A DNA stretch of 35,956 nucleotides from a bacterium (lineage in GTDB: Bacteria; Patescibacteriota; Saccharimonadia; Saccharimonadales; UBA4665), in assembly GCA_021829145.1 (NCBI GenBank), contig JAJZOE010000012.1, positions 1-35,956 on the forward strand, given 5' to 3'. Positions 1 to 7,876 of the stretch are shown piece by piece (positions within the stretch are counted from its first letter, which is position 1; every line of letters starts with the position of its first letter). A program made the position numbers and the translations under genes. The notes below the pieces were generated by a model. It saw only the letters and a list, made by a program, of their open reading frames with translations, was not told the origin of the DNA and did no database searches.

Positions 1-24
1 CAGTAGAATAATGAGAGAGTATTA

Positions 25-675
25 ATGGGTTGGGTGTCATATAAGAATAAAAAATATAGAGTACTGAAAGAATATACAATACTTTGTCTTTCAACTATCG
101 TTCTAATAGTTGTAATGCTAATTATGCCACTACTTAAAGCAGACTATAACCTCACTCGCTTATACCTTCAAGGATTAATAATACTTTCACCCGTATTAGT
201 TTTTGGAACAGAACGGATTTTAATATCTCTAAAAGATAAAGTTGATATAATCATTGCTTGCTTTATTGTAGTCTTTTTCTTAAACTCTTCCGGGGTTATT
301 GCTTACTCTACTAGCGGAATACCACAAGTAATGTACTCAAATAACAGTAGAGATTATTTTCTATATTACTCAACTGGAGGAGATGTAGCGGCAGCACAGT
401 GGCTAGGAAGTAGACAAACATCTCTTACAGTTTATGCAGATCAGCTTGCATCATTAAAGCTTATGTCTTACGGCGGGATTACTAATGTACAGGATGAAAT
501 TTATCCCTCTACAATCACAAAATATTCATACGTATATGCTTCAAGTACTAATATGAAGGGTTTTAACCTTCATTATGGTAATAATGGATTGTTTGAATAT
601 AATTTCCCTATTAACTTTTTAAATAGCTATAAAGACACCATTTATAGCAATCAGAATTCGAAGATCTATAGGTAG
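25..675 (+). CDS. C-terminal part of a DUF2206-type membrane protein
   Basis: 216 residues with membrane helices near residues 15-37, 46-62 and 73-93, followed by an extracytoplasmic tail. The stretch DYNLTRLYLQGLIILSPVLVFG, the VYAD and SYGG motifs and the closing YSN-NSKIY resemble the C-terminal end of DUF2206 proteins, large membrane proteins with GT39/ArnT-like helices often found in surface-glycan clusters. Family members are much longer, so this is either the 3' remnant of a truncated gene or a piece separated from its N-terminus beyond the window. An in-frame TAG at 4-6 closes the frame upstream. A GAGAG lies about 7 bases before the ATG, so it may be translated. It is AT-rich like the following glycan genes. 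The family call is from motif memory, without alignment. Confidence 0.5.
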   Translation: MGWVSYKNKKYRVLKEYTILCLSTIVLIVVMLIMPLLKADYNLTRLYLQGLIILSPVLVFGTERILISLKDKVDIIIACFIVVFFLNSSGVIAYSTSGIPQVMYSNNSRDYFLYYSTGGDVAAAQWLGSRQTSLTVYADQLASLKLMSYGGITNVQDEIYPSTITKYSYVYASSTNMKGFNLHYGNNGLFEYNFPINFLNSYKDTIYSNQNSKIYR

Positions 676-684
676 GAATGAATC

Positions 685-741
685 TTGAAAGTACTATATG
701 TAAATAATTATAGATATAACGCATGGGGTATAGATAAATAA
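685..741 (+). pseudogene. N-terminal remnant of a glycosyltransferase
   Basis: A TTG-started frame reads LKVLYVNNYRYNAWGIDK and then stops at TAA 739-741. The first residues match the usual opening beta-strand and loop of GT4 glycosyltransferases (MKVLYVNNYRY). A TAGGA sits about 9 bases upstream. The intact GT4 gene starts 5 bases after the stop and has its own N-terminus, so this looks like the head of a second glycosyltransferase whose body was deleted. The short length makes the call tentative. Confidence 0.4.
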
Positions 742-746
742 TTAAA

Positions 747-1838
747 ATGAAAATAGTAGTTTATCCGAAAGACCCTAATCCATATCAGGATTTATTATAT
801 AGCTCAATTAAGGATAGGCACACAACAGATAAAATTACCTTTATGTCAGGTCCTACGAAGTATCAAACTATCAACCTGTTTTTCTTGCCCTTTCAATTAA
901 TTTTATATAGATTATTTGGTTACGATATTTTTCATATTCATTGGTTCTACACGTTTGAAATACCTAAACTCAATAACAGGTTAACCCAATGGTTAATGAT
1001 GTATTATTGTGTTTCATTTGTTTATTTTGTAAAAATGCTAGGCTTTAAATTAGTTTGGACAGTTCATGAAACTATTTCTCCAACTGCTTTGACAGATAGA
1101 GAGAAATCAATATCAAAATATATATCTCAATTTACTTCGATTATTGCAGATGCCAAAATTATTCACTCCAGTGTAGTGATTAATGAGATGCTAGATAATG
1201 GTCTTAATACAGACCGTACGTTCATAGTGCCACACGGTAGTTATAAAAATGTATATCCTGACAGTATTACAAGGAAAAAAGCACGAGAAGAATTGAAAAT
1301 TAAATCTCACGAAAAAATGGTATTATTCTTCGGCCTTGTTAGACCCTATAAGGGTGTCGACGATCTAATACTGGCTTTTTCGAAACTAAAATTACCAAAT
1401 TTAAGATTAGTAATTGCTGGAAAATGTATCGATAATGAACTTCTAAGAAGGATTCAAAGTTTGCATAATGCAGTTGAGTTTGACTTCTATGATGAATATA
1501 TTGCAGATGAAGATGTTTCTAAGTACTTTAAGGCTAGTGACATTGTTTGCCTTCCATTTAAATCAATAACAACAAGCGGGTCTACACTGCTTGCGCTTTC
1601 ATTTGGTAAGCCTATCATAGCCCCAAGATTAGGAGCTTTAGTTGATCTTCCGTCTAATGTCGGATATCTTTATGATATGCAAAGACCAGGTTCTCTAGAG
1701 ACTTGTCTTCGAAAAGCCTTAAAAAGCAATAAACATTTATCCAATATAGGCAAAAACTCAAAGTCTTATGTTGATACTTTATCGTGGGATAAAATAGCAG
1801 ATAAAACTTATACGGTTTACGAGGATGTCTTAAAATAG
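747..1838 (+). CDS. GT4-family glycosyltransferase
   Basis: 363 residues with the two-Rossmann GT-B layout. The N-terminal half carries DIFHIHWFYTFEIP and a VWTVHE motif. The C-terminal half has VLFFGLVRPYKGVDDLILAF (start of the nucleotide-sugar domain), a late SDIVCLPF strand and TSGSTLLALSFGKPIIAP, the donor-binding loop of the family. The classical EX7E glutamate of that loop is not obvious. It presumably transfers a sugar from an activated donor to a lipid-linked or surface glycan at the cytoplasmic face. The start has only a weak ribosome site. The 3' end overlaps the convergent flippase gene by 22 bases. Base composition is strongly AT-rich, as in the flippase and GT2 genes. Donor and acceptor cannot be told. 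Confidence 0.85.
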   Translation: MKIVVYPKDPNPYQDLLYSSIKDRHTTDKITFMSGPTKYQTINLFFLPFQLILYRLFGYDIFHIHWFYTFEIPKLNNRLTQWLMMYYCVSFVYFVKMLGFKLVWTVHETISPTALTDREKSISKYISQFTSIIADAKIIHSSVVINEMLDNGLNTDRTFIVPHGSYKNVYPDSITRKKAREELKIKSHEKMVLFFGLVRPYKGVDDLILAFSKLKLPNLRLVIAGKCIDNELLRRIQSLHNAVEFDFYDEYIADEDVSKYFKASDIVCLPFKSITTSGSTLLALSFGKPIIAPRLGALVDLPSNVGYLYDMQRPGSLETCLRKALKSNKHLSNIGKNSKSYVDTLSWDKIADKTYTVYEDVLK

Positions 1839-3172
1839 CTCGTGGGTCCCCAAAGGGAAAGTTTATTGCGGCCAAATATAGCCAAGTATACGAGGGCAGT
1901 TAAAGCTTGTGAAAGCAGCCAGCCCCAAGCTGCTGAAGCTAAACCGTAGGGAGCTAACATATACACAATGCCAACAACTAAAATCGCATTGAAAACGTTC
2001 ATAATAAAGTAAGCGTGAGAATTCTGATTCATATTTAACCATGTGTCACCTAGCCAATTAATGGCAATAAAGAAACTAGCTACTGCTAAAATAACTAGTG
2101 GCCATAGGCCATACTGAACATACTTAATTCCATATATACGTAAGATTGGCCAGCTAAATATTATGATCATCAAAACCACTGGAGTGAGTAAAGAATATGT
2201 ATGATGCAATGCTTTTTTCAAAATGTGTACTTGCAGAATAGTTGTCTTATACTGTGAAGATTCTGAAATCATTGCCGTTCCGGTCGAGTTAGGAATAATT
2301 GATAAGAAAGCCGAAATCTGTATTGGGATATAAAAAAATGCAGCAGACTCTGCTCCAAGTCTATTTAATATGATGATTGGGATAAGGCTACCAGGTAATA
2401 TTCCAAAAATTCCTCCAAAGTAATTCCCTATTGCAAAGTTCTTATGAGACGCTACCTCTTTAATTTTGATCTTAAATGTTTCATTCTTGAGAAGTTTGTT
2501 TATAACTATAAATAAGCTATAAATTATACTAATAATAAAAACAACAACATATATAGTCACTATGCCATTTAAAGCCATAGATGCTACAAAAAAAGGTAAA
2601 ATTATACGAGGTATATTTGTAACTATGGCTTTTGCTAAAATGTATTGACCTTTGCGGTATGCCATAAGTACGCTATCAATAAAGGTACTTAATGTATTGC
2701 CTATAACATAGAATATTAATATAAGGGATAAGTAAAAAGACGTATTTACGAAACTCAAAGACCCTATTAGGTATTTTATAAGAAATACGCCAAATACTCC
2801 TCCAATTATTGACATGATAATGATCAAATACAAAGAGGTTGCAAAAAAACTACCTCGTTTAGTGCTTGTTGGTAAATATCTAATGATGGTATTAGGGAGC
2901 CCAAGATTAGTAAAGGTCGAAATTAAAAGCCCGAAGCTTATAAACGATGTGGCATAACCTATGTTTTTGACCGAAAACAGATGAGCACATATTATCCAGA
3001 ATATAAAAGATATAAAGGCATTTATCCCCTGGCTAATAATTAAATAAAAAGAATTTTGTCGCATGCTATCATGCACAAAATTATTAATAAGATTTTGAAT
3101 GTTGAATCCAATAGTGTAGGATCCTAATGTCTTCTTAGTTTGGCCTTTAGCAGATCTCATAACTGACAACAT
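1817..3172 (-). CDS. Wzx/MOP-superfamily polysaccharide flippase
   Basis: 451 residues, nearly all hydrophobic, with about 12 membrane helices. The N-terminal pattern (a polar lead, then YLIISQGINAFISFIFWIICAHLFSVKNIGYATSF) is typical of oligosaccharide flippases of the MATE/MOP superfamily, as is SFGLLISTFTNLGLPNTIIRYLP. It should carry lipid-linked oligosaccharides from the inner to the outer face of the membrane. The start overlaps the end of the GT2 gene by 26 bases, so the two are probably translationally coupled; an alternative ATG lies four codons in. It is the last gene of the exosortase unit, which suggests that the glycan made here and the sorted proteins belong to one surface layer. 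AT-rich. Substrate unknown. Confidence 0.85.
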   Translation of the reverse strand: MLSVMRSAKGQTKKTLGSYTIGFNIQNLINNFVHDSMRQNSFYLIISQGINAFISFIFWIICAHLFSVKNIGYATSFISFGLLISTFTNLGLPNTIIRYLPTSTKRGSFFATSLYLIIIMSIIGGVFGVFLIKYLIGSLSFVNTSFYLSLILIFYVIGNTLSTFIDSVLMAYRKGQYILAKAIVTNIPRIILPFFVASMALNGIVTIYVVVFIISIIYSLFIVINKLLKNETFKIKIKEVASHKNFAIGNYFGGIFGILPGSLIPIIILNRLGAESAAFFYIPIQISAFLSIIPNSTGTAMISESSQYKTTILQVHILKKALHHTYSLLTPVVLMIIIFSWPILRIYGIKYVQYGLWPLVILAVASFFIAINWLGDTWLNMNQNSHAYFIMNVFNAILVVGIVYMLAPYGLASAAWGWLLSQALTALVYLAIFGRNKLSLWGPTSYFKTSS

Positions 3173-4046
3173 AAATAGATGTATCTTTCAAATCAAGTCG
3201 TGCTTTGTGTGATCCTATAAACAAATAGTATAATCGTCTAAATACAATTCTAATGTCTGGATGAGGAATGACGTATACAAGGTGTATAAAGTAAAATCCA
3301 ATAAGATTAATTTTTCTTTTATTTAAATTTTTATAAAAGAACCTAAACTCATTAGCGAAAGATTCCACGTCCCTAAATAAACCGCTATTTGCCCTACTTC
3401 CACCACTTGCCGTGTGGTAATGCTTTAGTGAGGCCGATGTTTTGTATGTGATTTTATAGCCTTCTGCCATAACTCTGTAAGCCATATCGGTTTCAAATCG
3501 GTGAGCATTTTTTATATATCCGGTATCAAACCCACCTAATTTTTTAATAACACTCTTTCTAAATGACATATTACAACCTATGGCTCCAGATAGAGCTAAA
3601 GAGTCATAATTATAATCAAAGCCACCAACATTCCTTCCAGTACTCGTTATGTGATAAAGAGTCTTTGACTCTGGTTTACCAGGAACTTTTACTCGTCCGG
3701 CAACGCCAGCAACTAATGGATCTACATAAGCCTTAACGTGTTCAGCAATAAATCCTGGGTCAAGCTCAACGTCATCGTCAATAAATATCACTATGTCTCC
3801 TTTTGCCTTTGATATGCCGAAGTTCTCTGCAGCCGGTATAGATGGCGGCGATACATGATAATATCTAAATTTCTTGTCTTGAATACTTTTGATAAATTTA
3901 GTGGTAGCTATTTCATGTTTTTCTGATTGATCGACAATTATTAATTCAAAATTTTTATAATCCTGTTTTAAAACAGACTGTATTGCACGAACTAAGTCTT
4001 GTTCGCGGCGATAAGTTGCAATAATTATGCTTGCCATTATGTTCAT
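3147..4046 (-). CDS. GT2-family glycosyltransferase
   Basis: 299 residues of GT-A type. SIIIATYRREQDLVRAIQSVLKQDY opens the nucleotide-binding fold, PAAENFGISKAKGDIVIFIDDDVELDPGF carries the metal-binding DDD (residues 90-92), GAIGCNMSFRKSVIKKLGGFD is the acceptor-side motif, and ETD in the next helix is a candidate catalytic region. The C-terminal 80 residues contain hydrophobic stretches that may hold it at the membrane. It would add a sugar to a membrane-bound intermediate. The gene lies 16 bases after the exosortase gene and overlaps the flippase gene, all on one strand. A GAGGT lies about 10 bases before the ATG; a second ATG three codons in is possible. AT-rich compared with the exosortase gene next to it. 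Confidence 0.88.
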   Translation of the reverse strand: MNIMASIIIATYRREQDLVRAIQSVLKQDYKNFELIIVDQSEKHEIATTKFIKSIQDKKFRYYHVSPPSIPAAENFGISKAKGDIVIFIDDDVELDPGFIAEHVKAYVDPLVAGVAGRVKVPGKPESKTLYHITSTGRNVGGFDYNYDSLALSGAIGCNMSFRKSVIKKLGGFDTGYIKNAHRFETDMAYRVMAEGYKITYKTSASLKHYHTASGGSRANSGLFRDVESFANEFRFFYKNLNKRKINLIGFYFIHLVYVIPHPDIRIVFRRLYYLFIGSHKARLDLKDTSIYVVSYEIC

Positions 4047-4062
4047 AAAAGTCTTAACCTCA

Positions 4063-5022
4063 TTAAATTGTTTTTATACTCTTATCAATAATCATCCATC
4101 TATAAGAAATTAACCAAAAAATACCGGAGAAGATAATAAAGAAAATCATTCCGGCATAGGTGTGGAATAGACTAAAAGCTATCTGGGGGTTAATGTAGTA
4201 GCCTGCCAGAATAAGGGAATACACTCTTAGGATGTTAAAACCAAAGAGGAGTATCAGGGCGATCGGAAAAGCCCAAAGCAGCTTTCCTTTATTGAATTTG
4301 CCCCAGTCAAGTACACCTATTACTGCATAAAGGCCACTAAAGAGAGCTATAGACTCGATACCTGAGCAGTACTGGGCTACATTAATGCCGAATTTAGATA
4401 ATAGTAAAGTTCGCGGCGCCAATATGGATGCGTGTATGCCGGTAATAGTAAGGAGCCACTTTACAGAATATAGAACGGATGTGGCTAGTATTTGCCATAA
4501 ATTATATACGGCGTATAAAAATCCATAGAATATTACGGACAATCCTAGTGAAATCAGTAGCTCTTTTTTATATGTATTTAATATTTTTCGTAAGATTACG
4601 ACGCCAATTGTGCCTAACGCTGCAAAGACTACGCTGCTTAGCATACTTATGTTAACAACCACTGGCCATAAGATGCCTTGAGTTCCAGCTATTAGCTGTG
4701 AAATACCAATCCATGAGATTATGGCGGCCAATATAGTGAGTACAATCCAGGTTATCTGGCATGGCATCCACTTAGTAAGCTTAATAGTCTGTTTGCGTCT
4801 GCCCACTAATACTGCTAGAACAACTAAGCCAAATAGTAATGACTTGCCTGCTCCGCCGTAGATTTGAAACCCATCTTTGCCTACTAAGCCGTGGCTAATT
4901 ATCCTTGGCCCTATAGTTCCGGTTAATATTAGACAAATAGCTAAAAAGGCTGCCGTCCGTCTGATTAGCGGATAGGCAGCCCTCAAATTGTTTTTTTGGT
5001 ACTTCTTACTTATTGCTTTCAC
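4063..5022 (-). CDS. exosortase/archaeosortase-family transpeptidase
   Basis: 319 residues with about eight or nine membrane helices. The family's catalytic set is complete and in order: Cys219 in NVAQYCSGIES, Arg266 in GFNILRVYSLILAGYY, and His287 in SLFHTYAGMIFF. Enzymes of this family cut C-terminal sorting signals such as PEP-CTERM or PGF-CTERM and are thought to transfer the protein to a membrane lipid or surface polymer. The two genes just upstream encode proteins with matching C-terminal signals, the likely substrates. It starts with GTG inside the last codons of the upstream substrate gene (17-base overlap), which implies translational coupling. The N-terminal 160 residues are an added, poorly conserved membrane region; the core domain is the C-terminal half. 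The exact subfamily cannot be assigned. Confidence 0.9.
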   Translation of the reverse strand: MKAISKKYQKNNLRAAYPLIRRTAAFLAICLILTGTIGPRIISHGLVGKDGFQIYGGAGKSLLFGLVVLAVLVGRRKQTIKLTKWMPCQITWIVLTILAAIISWIGISQLIAGTQGILWPVVVNISMLSSVVFAALGTIGVVILRKILNTYKKELLISLGLSVIFYGFLYAVYNLWQILATSVLYSVKWLLTITGIHASILAPRTLLLSKFGINVAQYCSGIESIALFSGLYAVIGVLDWGKFNKGKLLWAFPIALILLFGFNILRVYSLILAGYYINPQIAFSLFHTYAGMIFFIIFSGIFWLISYRWMIIDKSIKTI

Positions 5023-5473
5023 TTGTGTGTCGGCGACGAACGATCATGAACGCGCCGGCTCCTGCTACAACTGCAATGGAACCAGTAATTACACCGAGTT
5101 CTGGAACGAGAGATACATTAACAATACCTACGTTTAACTTGTCTGTTCCGTACTCATTTATTACGCCGTTGTTTGTACCAGTCATGCCGTTATAGCTAGC
5201 TGTTACATTAATTTGTGAGCCTGCCGGACATAGTAAGCTGGAAAATTGAGCTAAATATGCACCGCTAGCATCTGTTGTTGTTGTGACGGTTGCCGATCCT
5301 TTACCAAAAGCACAAACTGCGGTTACGTCTGCATTAGCTACAGCTGAACCATTATTAGTTACTGTACCGGTTACGTCCGATACGCCACCAGTTAAAGTTA
5401 AAGCATTTGATTTAAGTGGCATAGCTAGTGCTACTAACATCAAAGCGGCTGAAAGAACCAACGCTTTCTTCAT
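5006..5473 (-). CDS. secreted protein with VPELG C-terminal sorting signal
   Basis: 155 residues. Signal peptide at 1-24 (MKK start, hydrophobic core, cleavage probably after SNA). Residues 32-118 look like one small beta-sandwich of the carboxypeptidase-regulatory/CNA-B type, with DVTGTVTNNGSAVANADV and DASGAYLAQF repeats of that fold and two cysteines (54 and 82) that could form a disulfide. The C-terminus is a three-part signal: VPELG at 123-127, a hydrophobic helix at about 128-145, and RRR at 146-148. The next gene overlaps it and encodes an exosortase, so it is a probable substrate, cut near VPELG and attached to the surface. AAGGAG lies well placed before the ATG. It is paralogous to the next upstream gene. 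Function of the sandwich domain is unknown. Confidence 0.85.
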   Translation of the reverse strand: MKKALVLSAALMLVALAMPLKSNALTLTGGVSDVTGTVTNNGSAVANADVTAVCAFGKGSATVTTTTDASGAYLAQFSSLLCPAGSQINVTASYNGMTGTNNGVINEYGTDKLNVGIVNVSLVPELGVITGSIAVVAGAGAFMIVRRRHTSESNK

Positions 5474-5556
5474 TCCTAAAAACTCCTTATATAATAGTAG
5501 GGCTTAATTCACAAGAAACTATGAGCCAAAAGTGCAACAAAGTCAACAATGTTTTA

Positions 5557-6003
5557 CTAAGATTGCAATGTTCTTTTGCGAACTACTAGAAAGGCGCCAG
5601 CGCCAGTCATAGCAGCAATAGTACCGGTAAAGATTCCAACTTCTGGAACCATTGATACATTTATTACGGCAACGTCTACATTGCATTTGCCTTCACTAGA
5701 AACGCCAGTTGCCGTACCGGTTTCACCATTTTTTGTTGCAACGACCGTAATGGTATTACCGTCCCCGCAGTGCTCCATTGTTACATAGTACTTGCCGGCG
5801 TGGTTTGTTAATGTTGTCTGGGTTTTTGTGTCGCAGGTTACTACCACTTTGGCGTGGTAAACAGGACTACCGTTGAACGTAATAGTGCCACTCACAACTG
5901 TTTTATCCGCATGCGGATAAAGCGTTGGGCTGGCAAACGTAGTTAGCGGCATAGCCATAATAGTTAATAAAGATATAACCACCCCGAGCAGAAGTTTCCT
6001 CAT
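5557..6003 (-). CDS. secreted protein with VPEVG C-terminal sorting signal
   Basis: 148 residues, a paralog of the following gene. Signal peptide 1-24 (MRKLLLG...TFAS). The mature part has the same carboxypeptidase-regulatory-like fold: VSGTITFNGSPVYHAKVVVTC, then NHAGKYYVTMEHCG, with cysteines at 57, 79 and 107. The tail is VPEVG (119-123), a Gly/Ala-rich hydrophobic helix, and RKR (142-144). The block from NVS(L/M) to VR(R/K)R is more alike between the two paralogs than the rest, as expected if one enzyme reads it. First gene of the unit, with AAGGAG about 8 bases before the ATG and a plausible promoter further up. It could be a surface coat protein or a carrier for the glycan made by the neighbouring glycosyltransferases (inference). 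Confidence 0.85.
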   Translation of the reverse strand: MRKLLLGVVISLLTIMAMPLTTFASPTLYPHADKTVVSGTITFNGSPVYHAKVVVTCDTKTQTTLTNHAGKYYVTMEHCGDGNTITVVATKNGETGTATGVSSEGKCNVDVAVINVSMVPEVGIFTGTIAAMTGAGAFLVVRKRTLQS

Positions 6004-6043
6004 TTAGTACTCCTTGCCCACCGCTATAAGTTGATAGAACCTA

Positions 6044-6072
6044 TTATTACACTATATTGACAACAATAACAA
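6044..6072 (-). promoter_or_regulatory. candidate promoter of the exosortase unit
   Basis: On the minus strand TTGTTA (6072-6067), a 17-base spacer and TAATAA (6049-6044) precede the first sorted-protein gene. The expected transcript start near 6037 leaves a leader of roughly 30 bases that contains the AAGGAG ribosome site. Consensus match only. Confidence 0.4.
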
Positions 6073-6116
6073 ATACATTTATTCAAAGTGCTCATGGTTA
6101 GTTTGGAGTGGGTATG

Positions 6117-6122
6117 TATACT
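6117..6122 (+). promoter_or_regulatory. -10 box of a probable leaderless promoter
   Basis: TATACT ends 8 bases before the ATG at 6131. A transcript started at the normal distance would begin on or next to the start codon, and there is no Shine-Dalgarno site. No good -35 is visible. Confidence 0.4.
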
Positions 6123-6130
6123 AATAGCCT

Positions 6131-6367
6131 ATGAAATGGCGTCGCTTGGCTCAGTCGGTTAGTCTGGCTTTTACGCTATATGGGTTTTTTGGCTGGGTTT
6201 ACATTGTTATTAACTCAGAAGTTCATATGCAAACACTAGCTATGCAGTTAACTCATTTTGCCTCATGGCCTCATGAGGATACCTTTGGCGAAGTGTGTTT
6301 TCTGGTATCTTTTATTAGCTTTATTATTTATATGAATATCAGAGACAAAAGGCCTAGCGAAAAATGA
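6131..6367 (+). CDS. small two-helix membrane protein
   Basis: 78 residues with hydrophobic helices at about 10-30 and 54-70, joined by a polar loop, and a basic C-terminal end (RDKRPSEK). Not recognised. The frame is the only open one between the divergent exosortase unit and the protease gene, and its last 14 bases overlap the convergent protease gene. The -10 box 8 bases before the ATG supports expression as a leaderless mRNA. Its position between two membrane-processing genes may be chance. Confidence 0.55.
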   Translation: MKWRRLAQSVSLAFTLYGFFGWVYIVINSEVHMQTLAMQLTHFASWPHEDTFGEVCFLVSFISFIIYMNIRDKRPSEK

Positions 6368-7874
6368 AGGCTGCCAGCAGGCTTAGGTAAGTTAGCTTCA
6401 TTAGGGCGTTAGCCGTAGTAGTAAGCATTAAGTTTTCTTTTTTATAGTAGATAAAGCTAAGAAGTCCTCCGGCAATGAGTCCGAAAATGAGAGGCAGATA
6501 AAGGCCATGGCCGTAGCCGATAAAGCCATATAACATGGCTGAGAGGACGGCGGCCGATACTCGGCTCATTATCTTACCGGCTCTATTTTGGATTAGACCT
6601 CTAAAGAACATCTCTTCAGTGAAAGCAAACACAACTGATAATAGACCGACCAGGCCGAAAGATATACCCTTAAAACTATACTGATAGCGCAACATATCAT
6701 AGCCTAGAAAGCCTAAAGCGCCACCGGCTATGACCATTAACGGCAGATAGATTAGGTAACCATTAAACTTAAGCCGGCTTTTTCCTACTGGAGAGGAAAC
6801 GGTAAAACTGTAACGGTACCACAGCGTTAACAGCAAGATAGCAGCATAAAAAACGGTTAATGAACCTAGAGCGTTTGCTTTAGGCAGGCTAAGATTAATC
6901 ATTGTCGCGATCGGCAGAATGGCGGCGGATATGGCCAGCTGGCGGTAAATTTTCTTCCAGATAGCCAGCGCTCCTAAAAGGACAAATGCGCTAGCGTTAA
7001 TGTAGACACCGGCAATTGGTTTATAGCTAAGCGTCAGCTGCGAGCCGATGAGAGAAATAAGTACAACTGATAATACCCAGCCTTCTTTAACAAACCACGA
7101 TTTGATCATACCCAAATACATGCCGCTGGACAGTTTAATAGTTGAGGTATGATTAACCAAATAAGCGGCTGGCACTGACATCTTAGAAATATACTTTTTT
7201 AATTGGGAAGACTGCTGCTTAGACTTGTCTTTATTCTTTTTAGCCTTGGTGCTAGGTGTCTTTTTATTCGGTTTTTTAGGCCTGCTTTTTTTAGACTTGT
7301 CAGGAGCTAATGCGGATAAACCTGGTAATTTAAAGGTGAATTTAGCCGTAGTTTGCTTCATGTAGTTGTTTAGCTGGTGTTTGATTAAGATTAATGATTT
7401 AGTTGACGGTTTGCTTATTATTGGCGGCTCGATATGGGCAAAGCTGGGAATTCTAAAGATATATTTGCTGTTAGCTATTGCCGAGTTAGGCAGTCTTTTT
7501 AATTTGTCTAGACTTAAGAGTAGTGATCGATTAGCTGCGATTAAATAATGCTTAAGATGACTTGGTCTAGCCGGCTTTGTTTCAGCTTTTGGCGCTTCTT
7601 TGATGATTAAGCTGTTTAGATCTCGGAGTTCGTATCTGGGTATCTGAAGCGCTGGATGGTATTGCTTGTTTAATAATCTGCTGGCCATCTTAGCTAGCTT
7701 CGAGTTAGTTTGTTCTGCCAGTTGATAAGTTAAAACTACTTGCTCCGGCTGTCTAATTACTATTTTCGGAACTTTTACTTGGGGCTTATATGGTTTAATA
7801 ATCCGCTTAAGTCTATAAAAAGATAGTTTCTTAGGTTTAGAGTAATAATTAATATTTAAAAAGCGGATGTTCAC
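6354..7874 (-). CDS. CPBP-family intramembrane protease with long basic N-terminal extension
   Basis: 506 residues. The C-terminal half (about 260-506) has eight or so membrane helices and the CPBP/CAAX-protease signature FTEEMFFRGLIQNRAG (Glu420, Glu421, Arg425), followed by YGFIGYGHGLYLPL with His456. The third conserved element, normally a His with an Asn a few residues on, reads TTTANAL here, so one metal ligand may be missing. Residues 1-260 are soluble and rich in Lys and Pro, with repeated blocks of PKI/IPRY/IPSF/KLPGL type and a very basic stretch near 193-222 (KKSRPKKPNKK and on). Ordinary members lack this extension. GTG start, two bases after the stop of the upstream small membrane gene, so probably coupled. 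Possible roles are prenyl-protein processing or processing of small peptides; the substrate is unknown. Confidence 0.8.
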   Translation of the reverse strand: MNIRFLNINYYSKPKKLSFYRLKRIIKPYKPQVKVPKIVIRQPEQVVLTYQLAEQTNSKLAKMASRLLNKQYHPALQIPRYELRDLNSLIIKEAPKAETKPARPSHLKHYLIAANRSLLLSLDKLKRLPNSAIANSKYIFRIPSFAHIEPPIISKPSTKSLILIKHQLNNYMKQTTAKFTFKLPGLSALAPDKSKKSRPKKPNKKTPSTKAKKNKDKSKQQSSQLKKYISKMSVPAAYLVNHTSTIKLSSGMYLGMIKSWFVKEGWVLSVVLISLIGSQLTLSYKPIAGVYINASAFVLLGALAIWKKIYRQLAISAAILPIATMINLSLPKANALGSLTVFYAAILLLTLWYRYSFTVSSPVGKSRLKFNGYLIYLPLMVIAGGALGFLGYDMLRYQYSFKGISFGLVGLLSVVFAFTEEMFFRGLIQNRAGKIMSRVSAAVLSAMLYGFIGYGHGLYLPLIFGLIAGGLLSFIYYKKENLMLTTTANALMKLTYLSLLAAFIFR

Positions 7875-7876
7875 TG

